Below are positions 54,973-64,000 of a stretch of 64,000 bases of DNA, one piece after another. The DNA comes from Verrucomicrobiaceae bacterium. Lineage in GTDB: Bacteria; Verrucomicrobiota; Verrucomicrobiia; Verrucomicrobiales; Verrucomicrobiaceae. Every line of letters starts with the position of its first letter. The stretch's first letter is position 1. The stretch lies in assembly GCA_016795485.1 (NCBI GenBank), contig JAEUHM010000054.1, positions 248,001-312,000 of the forward strand, given 5' to 3'. The position numbers and the translations under genes were made by a program. Below the pieces are notes generated by a model. That model searched no databases and was not told the DNA's origin. It worked only from the letters and a program-made list of their open reading frames with translations.

Positions 54973-56159
54973 GAAATGGTGAATGTGCGGACCTGAATGC
55001 CATTTTTGCCACTTTTTTGGATACTGCGCGGCTCCGGCTGAACAAACCCATTCAGGTCCACGGTGCGGGCACGAACTTCGTAGGCACCAGGCTTTAGATT
55101 ACGCAGAGTGGTGCTGAATCCGACCATGCTATAGCGCAATGGCCATGAAAGGGGCTTTCCGTTGGCCTTATCGAAACCGAGAATGTCATTGGAGCGAACA
55201 TCTACGGGCAACACGCTCTTCCAATCGGGTGGCGTATCCAGTGGTGCGGACTTCCATTCCGCTTTCCGCCACTCCGGTGAGTCATCGTGCAAATCAGGAC
55301 CAGCAAGACGCAGCCAAGTTTCAACGTGCGACAGACCGGAAAGGCCACTGATGGCCCACCCCGCTATCTGAGCTGACCTGCCATTCACTACGACGTCATC
55401 GAGATACGCAGCAGTCTTGAGGTGCGATTCAGGGTCATTATTCTTCTCCGCATAAGTGTCGTTCGCCTGATAGTCGTTTGTTAGACGAATGTGCTGAAGC
55501 CATTTGATGGATTTGAATCCATGCGCCCAAGGCACTACCATGCGCACAGGGCCGCCACGCTCCAAATTGATGGGCTGACCATTGAGTTTGTAGGCGAGAA
55601 ACACCGGCAGTTCTCCTGGAGGTGTCTCCATCACCTGCGTGTAGCTAAGTGAAGACTGGAAACGCTGTTTAGGATCGTCATTGTGAAAGCCCCAAAAGTA
55701 GATTCGGCGCACGTTTGTCAACTCGCCACACAGTAGAAGAATGTCGCGCAAAGGCACACCCTCCCACAGCCCCTGACCGAGCGGTGTGGCGATGTTCAAA
55801 CACTGCATGGCCTTCAAAAACAGGACGCGATGCTCCTTACCAAGATCCAACAGTTGTTTGTAGTCGAGCGTAACGGCTTGTTCGATCTGCGCCTTCTGCG
55901 TGACAACCGCATCGGTAAAGTCATCCGCACGGATCTCAAGCTTCCAGGAATCTGGAGTGAGTTTGGCCTTCACCAAAGCCTCGCCAGTGAGCGAGTGCGG
56001 CTTGGGCGTGCCGCGAGAGACGTCTTCAAAATCATCGGCGGCGGTGAGAAATGGGCGCTGCTTAATCTGCGCGGCTTCCTCGGCGTGAAGAGACGTCTGC
56101 ATCGCTGCGAGCGATCCAATGCCGAGCTTCACGGCCTGCCTGCGGGTTATCGGGCTCAT
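54969..56159 (-). CDS. Tat-exported molybdopterin-dependent oxidoreductase (sulfite oxidase-like)
   Basis: 396 aa from the ATG at 56159; the open frame continues upstream to 56600 inside the neighbouring sulfatase gene and is not the start. A Tat signal (SPITRRQAVKLGIG) implies folding with cofactor before export. The molybdenum-ligand Cys is probably Cys120 in KAMQCLNIATPLGQGLWEGV. Later motifs (RMVVPWAHGFKSIKWLQHIR and YAEKNNDP) fit the sulfite oxidase superfamily. A natural role would be oxidation of sulfite or another sulfur compound beside the sulfatases, but sulfatases release sulfate, so the substrate remains uncertain. Confidence 0.88.
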   Translation of the reverse strand: MSPITRRQAVKLGIGSLAAMQTSLHAEEAAQIKQRPFLTAADDFEDVSRGTPKPHSLTGEALVKAKLTPDSWKLEIRADDFTDAVVTQKAQIEQAVTLDYKQLLDLGKEHRVLFLKAMQCLNIATPLGQGLWEGVPLRDILLLCGELTNVRRIYFWGFHNDDPKQRFQSSLSYTQVMETPPGELPVFLAYKLNGQPINLERGGPVRMVVPWAHGFKSIKWLQHIRLTNDYQANDTYAEKNNDPESHLKTAAYLDDVVVNGRSAQIAGWAISGLSGLSHVETWLRLAGPDLHDDSPEWRKAEWKSAPLDTPPDWKSVLPVDVRSNDILGFDKANGKPLSWPLRYSMVGFSTTLRNLKPGAYEVRARTVDLNGFVQPEPRSIQKSGKNGIQVRTFTIS

Positions 56160-56169
56160 AGTGAAAATC

Positions 56170-57561
56170 TCAACGCTTGGATTTTGGCTTTTTGCTCTTC
56201 TTCTTGGATTTCTCAGGCATCGCCGTTTCGCCGGGGACAGGCATGTAAGCTCCCGTTTCTTTGCGCCATGCAGCAAGCTTGGCTTGCATTGATTTGAGTC
56301 GATCTGGCTCGCTCTGAGCAAGGTTGGCTTTCTCCGAGAGGTCGGATTTGAGGTTGTAGAGTTCGACTGTGCCTTCATCGAAGTGCTCGATGAGTTTCCA
56401 GTCTCCCTCGCGCATCGCGCCGCCAGGTGCCCAGGTAGATCCGTGGTAGTGAGGGTAGTGCCAATACAGCGCATCGCGTGCAAGAGCCTTCTCACCGCGG
56501 AGCACGCTACTAATGTCGAGCCCATCGCGATGCTGACCCGGCCGCGCGGCGAGTCCAGCAAGCGAGAGCAGCGTGGGATAAAAGTCGGTACTGAGAACAA
56601 GCGTGTCGCTTCGGCTACCAGCTTTGGTTAGCCCCGGTGCCCGCACAATGAGCGGGACACGAATGCCGCCCTCGTAAAGCCAGCCCTTGCCGGCACGAAG
56701 CGGCTCATTCGATGTTGGACCAGGATCGCTTTTGGTCGAGAGACCGCCGTTGTCGGAGAAGAAAATGACGATGGTATCCTTCGAGAGGCCGGTGCGGTCG
56801 AGTTTGTCCAAAACACTACCGACAAAGCTATCGAGACCAGCCACCTCGGATGCGTAAGCGGGATCGTTTTGCGCGGTGCGTGTCATGCCATCGCGTTCCT
56901 GGCGAGGCATCGCATTGGCGGAGAGTTTGGCAGCCTTGTTGCGAAACTTGGTGATGTGATCGGGATACTCAAGAATGGGCGTATGCGGCTCATGGTAGCC
57001 GAGGAACATAAAAAATGGCCGATTGGCGTCACGTTCATCAAGGAACTTCATTGCATCCTCGCTAATCGTCTGACCGCCTCGCCAATCCTTGTTTTTTCCC
57101 ACATCTGGCACAACGACCTCATAGCCTTGGTCCCCTGGTTCAAATCCTTTGCCACCAAGGTGCCACTTCCCCGCATAAAAGGTCTGGTAACCACCTTCGC
57201 GTAAAGATTCAGCCACGGTGACCTCTTCAAGCGCGAGTTGCTTGTTCGTCGGCCGCGTGGCGAGCTTCCGTCCAGCCGACGACAAGCCTGGGATATAGTC
57301 CGTCACACCCGTGCGGGGCGGCACCTTGCCGGTCTGAATGCTGCCCCGCGTTGGCGAGCACACCGCACCTGCCGTGTAGGCCTGCGTGAAGCGCAATCCC
57401 TGTGCTGCCAGCTTATCCAGATGCGGCGTCTCATTAAACGAGCTGCCATAGCAACCCAAATCACTCCAGCCGAGATCGTCGGCTAGGATAAAAAGGATAT
57501 TCGGCTGTGCCGCAAAGAGCGAAGGGCACAAGGTGAAGAGAAAGAGCCAGAGGCGTTTCAT
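56170..57561 (-). CDS. Secreted arylsulfatase (Cys-type)
   Basis: 463 aa with signal peptide (MKRLWLFLFTLCPSLFAA), metal-binding ADDLGWSDLG, formylglycine signature CSPTR at 68-72 and the usual KWHLGG motif. It has a lysine-rich C-terminal tail (KSKKKSKKPKSKR) after the catalytic domain, perhaps for surface retention. It is the first gene of the seven-gene minus-strand run, 10 bp upstream of the molybdopterin oxidoreductase gene and divergent from a DUF1552 gene. Confidence 0.93.
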   Translation of the reverse strand: MKRLWLFLFTLCPSLFAAQPNILFILADDLGWSDLGCYGSSFNETPHLDKLAAQGLRFTQAYTAGAVCSPTRGSIQTGKVPPRTGVTDYIPGLSSAGRKLATRPTNKQLALEEVTVAESLREGGYQTFYAGKWHLGGKGFEPGDQGYEVVVPDVGKNKDWRGGQTISEDAMKFLDERDANRPFFMFLGYHEPHTPILEYPDHITKFRNKAAKLSANAMPRQERDGMTRTAQNDPAYASEVAGLDSFVGSVLDKLDRTGLSKDTIVIFFSDNGGLSTKSDPGPTSNEPLRAGKGWLYEGGIRVPLIVRAPGLTKAGSRSDTLVLSTDFYPTLLSLAGLAARPGQHRDGLDISSVLRGEKALARDALYWHYPHYHGSTWAPGGAMREGDWKLIEHFDEGTVELYNLKSDLSEKANLAQSEPDRLKSMQAKLAAWRKETGAYMPVPGETAMPEKSKKKSKKPKSKR

Positions 57562-57709
57562 TTGAGTGGATCCCTGAGAACTGGCGAGACGAGGTCAATG
57601 TTGCGTGTATTGAGCAGGAAGTTTACGCTGGCAGCCATCCTGGCGCGTCTTCTGCTGCAACAAACTGCCGTTCGCCATCGTATTGCCTAGGCCCCCCCAA
57701 ACACCCCTC

Positions 57710-58975
57710 ATGAATCGTCGTCATTTCCTTCTCAGTTCACTCGGCACCACACTAGCGTTGCCGGGGATGTCATCGCTCATGGCAAAGTCGGTGGGTGGTT
57801 CGATCCAGGCCTCGAAAGGTGCAGGCATTGGAGCGAAACGCTTTGTGGCGATTGGAAACTTGCTTGGCTACCAGACAAAAAGCCTTTTCCCAAAGACCCA
57901 AGGTCGCAGCTACGAGAAAACAACCCTGCTGGAGCCTCTCGAAGCCATTCGCGACAAGATGACCGTGTATCGCGGTCTCGATCATGGGGTTCGCGGCGGG
58001 CACTTTGCCGTGCATTCTTTCTTGTCGGGCGTCCTGAACTCCGAGGCCCAAAATAGGCCAGAAGGCAATGTCACGATTGACCAATATCTCGCCGACGAGA
58101 TTGGTTTCGAGACCCGCTTCCCTTCTCTCACGGTTGGGTCTGAAGGAGGTATCCACGGAGGCTGCCAAATCGCTTGGACGAAGTCAGGGGTGCGTGTTCC
58201 TCCCATCACTAACCCCGCAGAGTTGTTTGAGAAGATCTTCGTCAGCGATTCCCCTGAGCGTCGTGCCCGTCGGGTGCAGGAGAATCAAGTTCAAGCATCC
58301 ATTCTCGATTCTGTATTAGAAGAAGCAAACCGCCTTTCGAAGAAAGTTAACAAGGAAGATAAAGATAAACTGGACGAGTATCTGACTTCTGTGCGCGATG
58401 TGGAAAAGCGCCTGGAACTGCGTCAGCGCTGGACCAGCCAGCCCAAACCCAAGGCACCTTTTGACAAGCCAGCCAATCACAATGCGGTGGAAGACCTGCC
58501 GATGCTTTATGAGTTGATCGCGCTCGCTCTGCAAACCGATAGCACACGCATCGCCACTCTCGAAATCGGCGGAGACTTCATGCCACAGCACCTCGGAATC
58601 AAAAAGGACTGGCATGGTCTTTCCCATCACGGCAACGACCCTGAAGCAGTCGCGAATCTCATCACTCTAGAGAAGTATCAGATCGAGCACTTCGGCAAGT
58701 TCGTTGCCAAGCTTTCGAAGATTAACGACGGCGAGCGCACGCTTCTCGACTCGACAACGGTCCTCTTCGGCAGCGGCATGGGCGATGGCAACACGCACAA
58801 GAACTCCGACCTGCCAATCCTCATCGCAGGTGGCGGCTACAAGCACGGCGAGTTTCGCGAGGTACCGCGCGAGGGCATAAACAAGGTGCCACTGTGCAAT
58901 CTCTTCGTCGACATCGCGCAAAAGATGGGCGTGGAAATCGATTCGTTCGGCAACAGCACAGGACGGTTTGCTTGA
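57710..58975 (+). CDS. DUF1552 Tat-type secreted protein
   Basis: 421 aa from the ATG at 57710, opening with the Tat-like MNRRHFLLSSLGTTLALPG. It shares the DUF1552 body with the protein at 28827-30098: ERRARRVQENQVQASILDSV, a DKLDEYLTSVRDVEKRLE helix, and near the end GSGMGDGNTHKNSDLPILIA. No DUF1549/DUF1553 gene is adjacent, unlike the usual pairing. It may be co-regulated with the divergent sulfatase operon across the 148-bp gap. Confidence 0.88.
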   Translation: MNRRHFLLSSLGTTLALPGMSSLMAKSVGGSIQASKGAGIGAKRFVAIGNLLGYQTKSLFPKTQGRSYEKTTLLEPLEAIRDKMTVYRGLDHGVRGGHFAVHSFLSGVLNSEAQNRPEGNVTIDQYLADEIGFETRFPSLTVGSEGGIHGGCQIAWTKSGVRVPPITNPAELFEKIFVSDSPERRARRVQENQVQASILDSVLEEANRLSKKVNKEDKDKLDEYLTSVRDVEKRLELRQRWTSQPKPKAPFDKPANHNAVEDLPMLYELIALALQTDSTRIATLEIGGDFMPQHLGIKKDWHGLSHHGNDPEAVANLITLEKYQIEHFGKFVAKLSKINDGERTLLDSTTVLFGSGMGDGNTHKNSDLPILIAGGGYKHGEFREVPREGINKVPLCNLFVDIAQKMGVEIDSFGNSTGRFA

Positions 58976-58984
58976 TGGCTTAGA

Positions 58985-61057
58985 TCAAAGCCTCGTTGCG
59001 CGATAGAATCGGCGTGACTCACCTCCGCCAGTGTCTTGAATGTCGATGAAGCCTTCAGCCGGCATCGTGAAGTCACTTCCAACTGGTTCCCATGAGTTAC
59101 TGTCCAGGTTGGGTGACCATTCGATGCGGTGTGTCTGCCCCGCTGTGCCGTAGAGACGCAATCCGACCATGCCACTGCTAAACGAGACGCTGGTGATGAG
59201 AAGGTAGGGCTGTCCAGGCACCGGATCTGGGTGGCTGGCGGGATCACCTGGATCGGTCATCGCATCATGCTCTTGTTTGTTCGAGTAGCCATCACCATCG
59301 CTGTCAGCATTAGGGTCTTGGAGCCCAAAGTAGGCCTCCCATTCATCGCCTAGACCGTTGTTGTTAGCATCGGTGCCGGTAGTGGGCGCTGCGGGACTGC
59401 CGCCAAAGGTATAGCTAGCGGTGAGGATGGGTGTTCGCTGGCTGTAGCGGTCAAGGTAGGCCTGGAGAACGGTGTCTTCACTGATGACGATAGGCGGGCT
59501 GAAGTTCGGATACCAACTCAGCCATGCCCCGGTGGCGCTAGTGCGGTAGCGGATCTGGTCGGTGCCGGATGATGAGTTGCTTACGATGCGCACAGCGATG
59601 TCATCACGATAGCGTCCAGGTGGAGGTGAGAACTCGATGGCGGGGTTAGCAATGCCGATTGAGGGTGTGTAAACGATGACAGAAACATCTTGCGCGATTT
59701 GGTTAGGCAATGCGTGACTGGCAAATGACGCGGATGCGCCGAGCGACACACTCTGAGCTTGGCCGAGGCCACTAAGGCTTCCTTGAAAAGTTTCCGCTGT
59801 GGTCTGGATCATCCCGGGAACCCCATTGGGCGATGATGTCCAGTCGCGAGCACTGAGCACACTCACGATGCGAGCTTCTTCGTTCACAAAAGGCTCGCCC
59901 TGATACAAGAGGAGGTTGGTTCGCCGATTACCTGCATACAACGGGGACATTGAACTGGGAGCATCCGCAAGGTAGCTGCCATCCGGTTGCCGACGATAGC
60001 GCCTGGCTGTGTTTGAACTGCTGCTGCCAACTGCACCAGAGAAAAGGTGAAAGTCACCGGCATCCCAGCCCAAGGCATGGCGAAATGTCTGGCCAGGTTC
60101 AGGTGTCAGCGTGTGGGCGACTACAGGAGCCGTCACACCATCGAAGTCGTAGATGCCCGCGCTTGTGCCACCAGCGAAAACGATGAGCAGCCGTGGTGGC
60201 GTGGTGCCATCGAGCACGGTGAGTTGCTCGATCCCTTGCAGCATGGTGTGCGTGACTCCTGCATCAAAAGCGGGGGGTGAGGCGAGTTGATCAAAGCCGC
60301 GCACATGCAGCCCAGATTGCCCAGTCAGCCAAAACAGATACTGCCGTTGGCTGCTGATGGCAGTAAATTTCCCCGTGGCCCAATCAGAACCTGCAGGAAT
60401 GCCTTCGATGGTTTTCCAAGGTTCAGTCAGCACTCCACTTTGATGCAAACGAAAGTCATCGGTGCCAGCAGCGGCCGGGTTGCGTGCGATGAATCCAAAG
60501 AAGTCGTTATCGATCTCATTGCCACGCTCCAACAGCGCATCCGAGTTGAGGAAGCCGCCGAAAGCCAAACCAGATTGTCCAATCTGCCAGGGATCAGGCG
60601 GGCTGTTCAGAGACGATGCTACGAGCAAACTGCCATCCGGCAACTCGGGCCCGCCGCGTAGTGTGAGCACTGAATGCGGTCCCACACCATGGGTGCTGGC
60701 AGTCTGAGGTTCGGCCGTTTGGTGGAACATCAACTGCACGCGATTGAGCATTGGCGCAGTAACGGCAAGAGCAGGCTGGGGCGTCGTGTAGTTGAAGTTG
60801 AAAGTGCCAAAGGCAATGCTGGTGGCGTCGACAGCGCCTGTGGGCATGGGCTCACTCCACGTGATGCCAGTGTTGGTGACCAATCCCACCCTGAGCGTGC
60901 CACTGGCACGGTCCAGGACAAGAAGATCGGCTTGGCCTGCATTGTCAAAATCTCCCTGAGTGGCGAGTTCATGCGTAGTCTGCACCACCCAGCCTGCATT
61001 CAGGAGTGATGAGTGCAGCAAGAGGAATGCGCAGATGCTGAAAGCGAGCTTATTCAT
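58985..61057 (-). CDS. Large secreted protein with calcium-type repeat
   Basis: 690 aa with signal peptide (MNKLAFSICAFLLLHSSLLNA). The first part (about residues 25-430) shows FG-GAP/VCBS-like propeller phrasing (QGDFDNAGQADLLVLDRASG). Residues about 475-545 resemble a chitobiase C-terminal-type Ig module. A thrombospondin type 3-like Ca motif follows (DANNNGLGDEWEAYFGLQDP and DSDGDGYSNKQEHDAM), then a C-terminal beta domain near 630-690. A surface or secreted adhesion or enzyme-accessory protein is a fair guess. Its start overlaps the stop of the next gene by 4 bp. Confidence 0.8.
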   Translation of the reverse strand: MNKLAFSICAFLLLHSSLLNAGWVVQTTHELATQGDFDNAGQADLLVLDRASGTLRVGLVTNTGITWSEPMPTGAVDATSIAFGTFNFNYTTPQPALAVTAPMLNRVQLMFHQTAEPQTASTHGVGPHSVLTLRGGPELPDGSLLVASSLNSPPDPWQIGQSGLAFGGFLNSDALLERGNEIDNDFFGFIARNPAAAGTDDFRLHQSGVLTEPWKTIEGIPAGSDWATGKFTAISSQRQYLFWLTGQSGLHVRGFDQLASPPAFDAGVTHTMLQGIEQLTVLDGTTPPRLLIVFAGGTSAGIYDFDGVTAPVVAHTLTPEPGQTFRHALGWDAGDFHLFSGAVGSSSSNTARRYRRQPDGSYLADAPSSMSPLYAGNRRTNLLLYQGEPFVNEEARIVSVLSARDWTSSPNGVPGMIQTTAETFQGSLSGLGQAQSVSLGASASFASHALPNQIAQDVSVIVYTPSIGIANPAIEFSPPPGRYRDDIAVRIVSNSSSGTDQIRYRTSATGAWLSWYPNFSPPIVISEDTVLQAYLDRYSQRTPILTASYTFGGSPAAPTTGTDANNNGLGDEWEAYFGLQDPNADSDGDGYSNKQEHDAMTDPGDPASHPDPVPGQPYLLITSVSFSSGMVGLRLYGTAGQTHRIEWSPNLDSNSWEPVGSDFTMPAEGFIDIQDTGGGESRRFYRATRL

Positions 61058-64000
61058 TGAGTGACCTCCTCAAGCGTGGCAGGAACAATTTGGGTGGGCG
61101 CACCAGTGAGTTCATCGAACCGCACCAGCCAGTAGCGATACTTTGCACCGATGGCACGAGGTGTGGTGTCCAAGAGGTAAAGCTCAGCATGGTCATCATG
61201 GTCGCCGTCATGAATCTCCACACCGATGAATGGATCACGCATGAAGCTTTTGCTCAAATCAGCGGCACCAGCATCAGGGGCGCGCGGTAGATCCGACCAT
61301 AGGATGCGGCTGACGAGTGGCGAGACCTGCACCACATCGCCTGTGACAGTGGGCCACTCGGCATTGGCGAGTTGTTGCCGATAAAGCACTGCGGGCAGTG
61401 TTTTCAGAGGCAGACGTGGAGCAATGTAGTCCAGGTAGGCATTGAAGTCGCGGTCGTGCTTATCCTCTGACTTCAGCACGACACCTTGTGGCCCCAAGGG
61501 AGGCAGTGAGAAGAAGCTAACCTGCGGTCCATCATCCCAAGTCATGCCACCAATGCGGAAGCCGACCTGGCTACCGAGGAAGAAAGGCCAGACGAGGCCT
61601 TCGATAGTGTTCTCTGTTGGCACTTGAGCCGTCAAATTGACCACCTTGCCCTCATACTGCCGCACCGTGGGCAACGCACGGAAAGGCCATGGCACATTGT
61701 TTTCTGGAGGTGGACTTTTCCAGGTAAACTCGTGCCGTGTGCTGGATTCGCCGAGGCCGCCTTTGGCATTGCGAGCTTGTATGTGGATGTCATAAGCCGC
61801 ATCAGGAACGACTGCTAGTTCCACGTTGAAGGTAGGGCCACTGCCGAGTGCAGTGGAGCCCACACGGTCAGTCAGGATACTGGTGACTTGCACTGCCATC
61901 GGAACCACATTGATGAGTCCCACGAGGTTGCTCAGCGAACCCGAGCTCATGCGGTTACGGTTCACTTGAATGCCACTGTTAATGGGCGGTGGAGGCTCGT
62001 TGTCTTTGGGCACGAGAGAGATCTCGAATCGCTCCACACCATCGACGGGACAAGACCAGTTCAGGCGGACTTTGGGGCTCTCTGCCGTTCCTGCTGGCTT
62101 CGGTGGAGCAAGCACAGGGCGAGGCAGTTTCTGCGGAACGACATCGTATTGATCCAGCACCGCGAGCGCACTGCCAGCACCGTTGTTGCCGATGATTTGG
62201 CCATAATAGGTGACCAGACCTCCTGCCTGTGGCAAACCACGATCCGTGATGCAGATCGGATTGGCCCCAATCGATCTCGAGATACGGCCTTCATCCACCA
62301 ATGACAACTCACCATCTGCCACACGGCGAAAGACACGGTATTCGACGAGTTCAGGCGAGTTGTCATGCTGTAGGCAAACACGCACAGCTTGGGCCGCCCC
62401 AGTGCTCGAAGCGGAAGGAATGGTGTGTGTCGTGTTTGCGTTACAGTGACGGAGACGATTGAGACCCGTGACACGATAGTGAGCCGCTGTGGTCGATGGT
62501 CCATCCGGCGTGCTGTCGCTGAAAACCATCTCCACCTCGTTGTTCGGTCCGAGGAACTGTCTACCTAGCCCCACACTACGCCAGCCGATGCTACCGCCGA
62601 AGTCGCGCTCAACTACATAACCGAGACTAAACTCTAGGCTGCTGAATGAACCACGCAAAACGGGGTCGCCTGGGATCACCGTCAAATCGGTGAGCACTGC
62701 GGTGTATTCAGGCGCAGTATCCAGAAAATACAGACTCACCGGATGAGAAGTATCGAGGGCGGCAGGCGAAAGCACTGCTGCCATGAACCGAAACTCATAC
62801 ACTTGCACCGGTGATGGCGGGGTCTGAGTGCGAGTCACATACCAAGCGTTCTCCTCCAAGCTGCCACTCTCATCACTCACGCGGCAGAAGAAGGTGGTAT
62901 TTCCGAGCACCACATCATCTACAAGGGCGAAATCTTGCCGCACCTCCTCATCACCAGCAAACTCAATGCGCTGTAGCACCACCTCTTCGCCCATCTCTGG
63001 CTGGTAGCCAAACTCTGCCCAGGCGATCTGCTCATCCAAGCGCTCACAGACCATGCGAAAGTGGTGCAGACGGTTATTGGGCACGGTTTCATCAGGAACG
63101 ATGCCCTGTTGGGCAAGGATTACTCCGGGTTGCGGGCAGAAGTTCCTCGAAACAGCAGCACTCGGAGCCGCAGGAGCCTTGTGCTCTTGGAGGGAGACAT
63201 ACACAGGTGGGCTAAGTTCAGAGTAAATCAGCCCGCCCGCAGGTGAAGAACGCACTGCTCGCACGCAGAACCACACTTGTTGGTTCGGTGTGAAGGGAGG
63301 TGTGAGCTCAATCCACTCACGTTCTCCCGCGCCCGTATGTTGAAGCATCGTTTGGAAATGCTCCGCGACAGCCCCAACCTCCCCAGTGCCGCGATAGATC
63401 TCGTATCCGCTCGTCGGGCTCGCTGGATCAGCCGCATTTTCATCAAAGATGAAGCGGAATGACTGTGGACGCGTTCCGTTCACATCCGCAGCGCCATAGA
63501 CAACTTCCACCTTGGCACCGGAAGGCACCGGAGGCCGCTTTTTGAGCAAAAACTGCCCGCGCCCGGCCCGCGAGGGCGACCCATCACGTCCCAAAACATC
63601 GCGTGCAGTAATGATGTAAGCCACCTCAGTGCCATCCGCCGGTGGCGTGTAGGTAGCAGGGTTGCCAAGCCGACCTGCATCATCCGTGAAGTAGCTGCGT
63701 GCTGGCTCAAAGAACAGATCCTCCGCTTGAGGAGGAGAGAGCGGTGAGTTCACAAACACTGCCTGTGGAGTGATCAAGCTTGCCTGTCCTGCTGTGACGT
63801 GGGCTTGGAGTTGGCTCAGCGTGGGTGCGGTCGTGTGGTAGCCAAGACTCTGTGCCTGAGCCCAACTCATGCGCCACACACGGAAGCCCTGGTGCAGCAT
63901 GATGCGACGTTTCAGTTCATCAGTCACGCCCCACCGCATGGCCACGGTGAGATCGGAAGCCTCACTGGCATCCGGCATCTGCACCGGCACACCAGGGGCA
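61054..64000 (-). CDS. Very large secreted Fn3-like protein, N-terminus beyond window
   Basis: At least 980 residues are visible; the reading frame is still open at the right edge (APGVPVQMPDASEAS), so the gene is partial at its 5' end. The sequence repeats fibronectin type III-like phrasing, such as RLNWSCPVDGVERFEISL and AYDIHIQARNAKGGLGESST. It contains many acidic beta-rich modules and no catalytic motif that I could recognise. The C-terminal end overlaps the start of the next gene, so both proteins are probably made together. Confidence 0.8.
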   Translation of the reverse strand, partial: APGVPVQMPDASEASDLTVAMRWGVTDELKRRIMLHQGFRVWRMSWAQAQSLGYHTTAPTLSQLQAHVTAGQASLITPQAVFVNSPLSPPQAEDLFFEPARSYFTDDAGRLGNPATYTPPADGTEVAYIITARDVLGRDGSPSRAGRGQFLLKKRPPVPSGAKVEVVYGAADVNGTRPQSFRFIFDENAADPASPTSGYEIYRGTGEVGAVAEHFQTMLQHTGAGEREWIELTPPFTPNQQVWFCVRAVRSSPAGGLIYSELSPPVYVSLQEHKAPAAPSAAVSRNFCPQPGVILAQQGIVPDETVPNNRLHHFRMVCERLDEQIAWAEFGYQPEMGEEVVLQRIEFAGDEEVRQDFALVDDVVLGNTTFFCRVSDESGSLEENAWYVTRTQTPPSPVQVYEFRFMAAVLSPAALDTSHPVSLYFLDTAPEYTAVLTDLTVIPGDPVLRGSFSSLEFSLGYVVERDFGGSIGWRSVGLGRQFLGPNNEVEMVFSDSTPDGPSTTAAHYRVTGLNRLRHCNANTTHTIPSASSTGAAQAVRVCLQHDNSPELVEYRVFRRVADGELSLVDEGRISRSIGANPICITDRGLPQAGGLVTYYGQIIGNNGAGSALAVLDQYDVVPQKLPRPVLAPPKPAGTAESPKVRLNWSCPVDGVERFEISLVPKDNEPPPPINSGIQVNRNRMSSGSLSNLVGLINVVPMAVQVTSILTDRVGSTALGSGPTFNVELAVVPDAAYDIHIQARNAKGGLGESSTRHEFTWKSPPPENNVPWPFRALPTVRQYEGKVVNLTAQVPTENTIEGLVWPFFLGSQVGFRIGGMTWDDGPQVSFFSLPPLGPQGVVLKSEDKHDRDFNAYLDYIAPRLPLKTLPAVLYRQQLANAEWPTVTGDVVQVSPLVSRILWSDLPRAPDAGAADLSKSFMRDPFIGVEIHDGDHDDHAELYLLDTTPRAIGAKYRYWLVRFDELTGAPTQIVPATLEEVTQ

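Noticed and set aside
56160..56600. N-terminal extension of the molybdopterin oxidoreductase
   Set aside because: The extension lies within the neighbouring sulfatase coding sequence; the ATG at 56159 gives a clean Tat signal.

Overview
The window is bacterial and most likely from the Verrucomicrobiota (PVC group, Prosthecobacter/Verrucomicrobium-like). The evidence is four secreted proteins combining the DUF1549 and DUF1553 domains with cytochrome-c motifs, one DUF1501 and two DUF1552 Tat-type proteins, several arylsulfatases, secreted quinoprotein-like proteins, and dispersed palindromes of the form gcggaca-NNNN-tgtccgc. No rRNA or tRNA gene was recognised. The placement is inferred from gene content, not from a marker phylogeny.

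Layout. 91-6720: a LamG/cytochrome/DUF1549-DUF1553 protein, small membrane and secreted hypothetical proteins, and a 1-kb repeat tract with a 21-bp minisatellite (4925-5239). 6731-14526: a complete type I restriction-modification operon on the minus strand (hsdM, hsdS, a UPF0175/PIN-type toxin-antitoxin pair, hsdR). 14527-16430: two small hypothetical genes and a second repeat tract that is the inverted copy of the first. 16632-19558: a DUF1549/DUF1553-DUF1501 pair. 19653-25554: a TrkA-C membrane protein facing a probable minus-strand operon of a GspD-like secretin, a membrane histidine kinase and a receiver protein with a degenerate kinase domain. 25783-33898: further DUF1549/DUF1553 and DUF1552 proteins, with an AlkC-like DNA alkylation repeat protein coupled to the first. 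34124-36786: an L,D-transpeptidase, an FAD oxidoreductase and a small protein resembling CTP-dependent riboflavin kinase. 36783-40866: exopolysaccharide export genes (Wzc-like, Wza-like, Ser/Pro-rich). 41049-44857: dnaG and rpoD. 44882-48035: pyrimidine-nucleoside phosphorylase, FKBP isomerase, exported superoxide dismutase and an RNase III-domain protein. 48185-57561: a seven-gene minus-strand run (sulfatase, Tat-type molybdopterin oxidoreductase, two sulfatases, PQQ-repeat protein, AlkD-like protein, esterase). 57710-64000: a DUF1552 protein and two large secreted proteins, the last cut by the window edge.

How the genes work together. Much of the window serves an envelope- and periplasm-centred lifestyle of scavenging sulfated polymers: three sulfatases, an esterase, a quinoprotein-like propeller, the DUF1549/1553 cytochromes and Tat-exported DUF1501/1552 partners. 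Housekeeping replication and transcription genes (dnaG-rpoD) sit next to exopolysaccharide export. The accessory part is the restriction-modification operon with an embedded toxin-antitoxin pair, bracketed by inverted composite repeats. The points most worth following up are this bracketed cassette, the secretin/two-component operon with a probable pseudokinase, the riboflavin-kinase-like protein behind an FAD enzyme, and two DNA alkylation-repair-type proteins each translationally coupled to a secreted catabolic gene.
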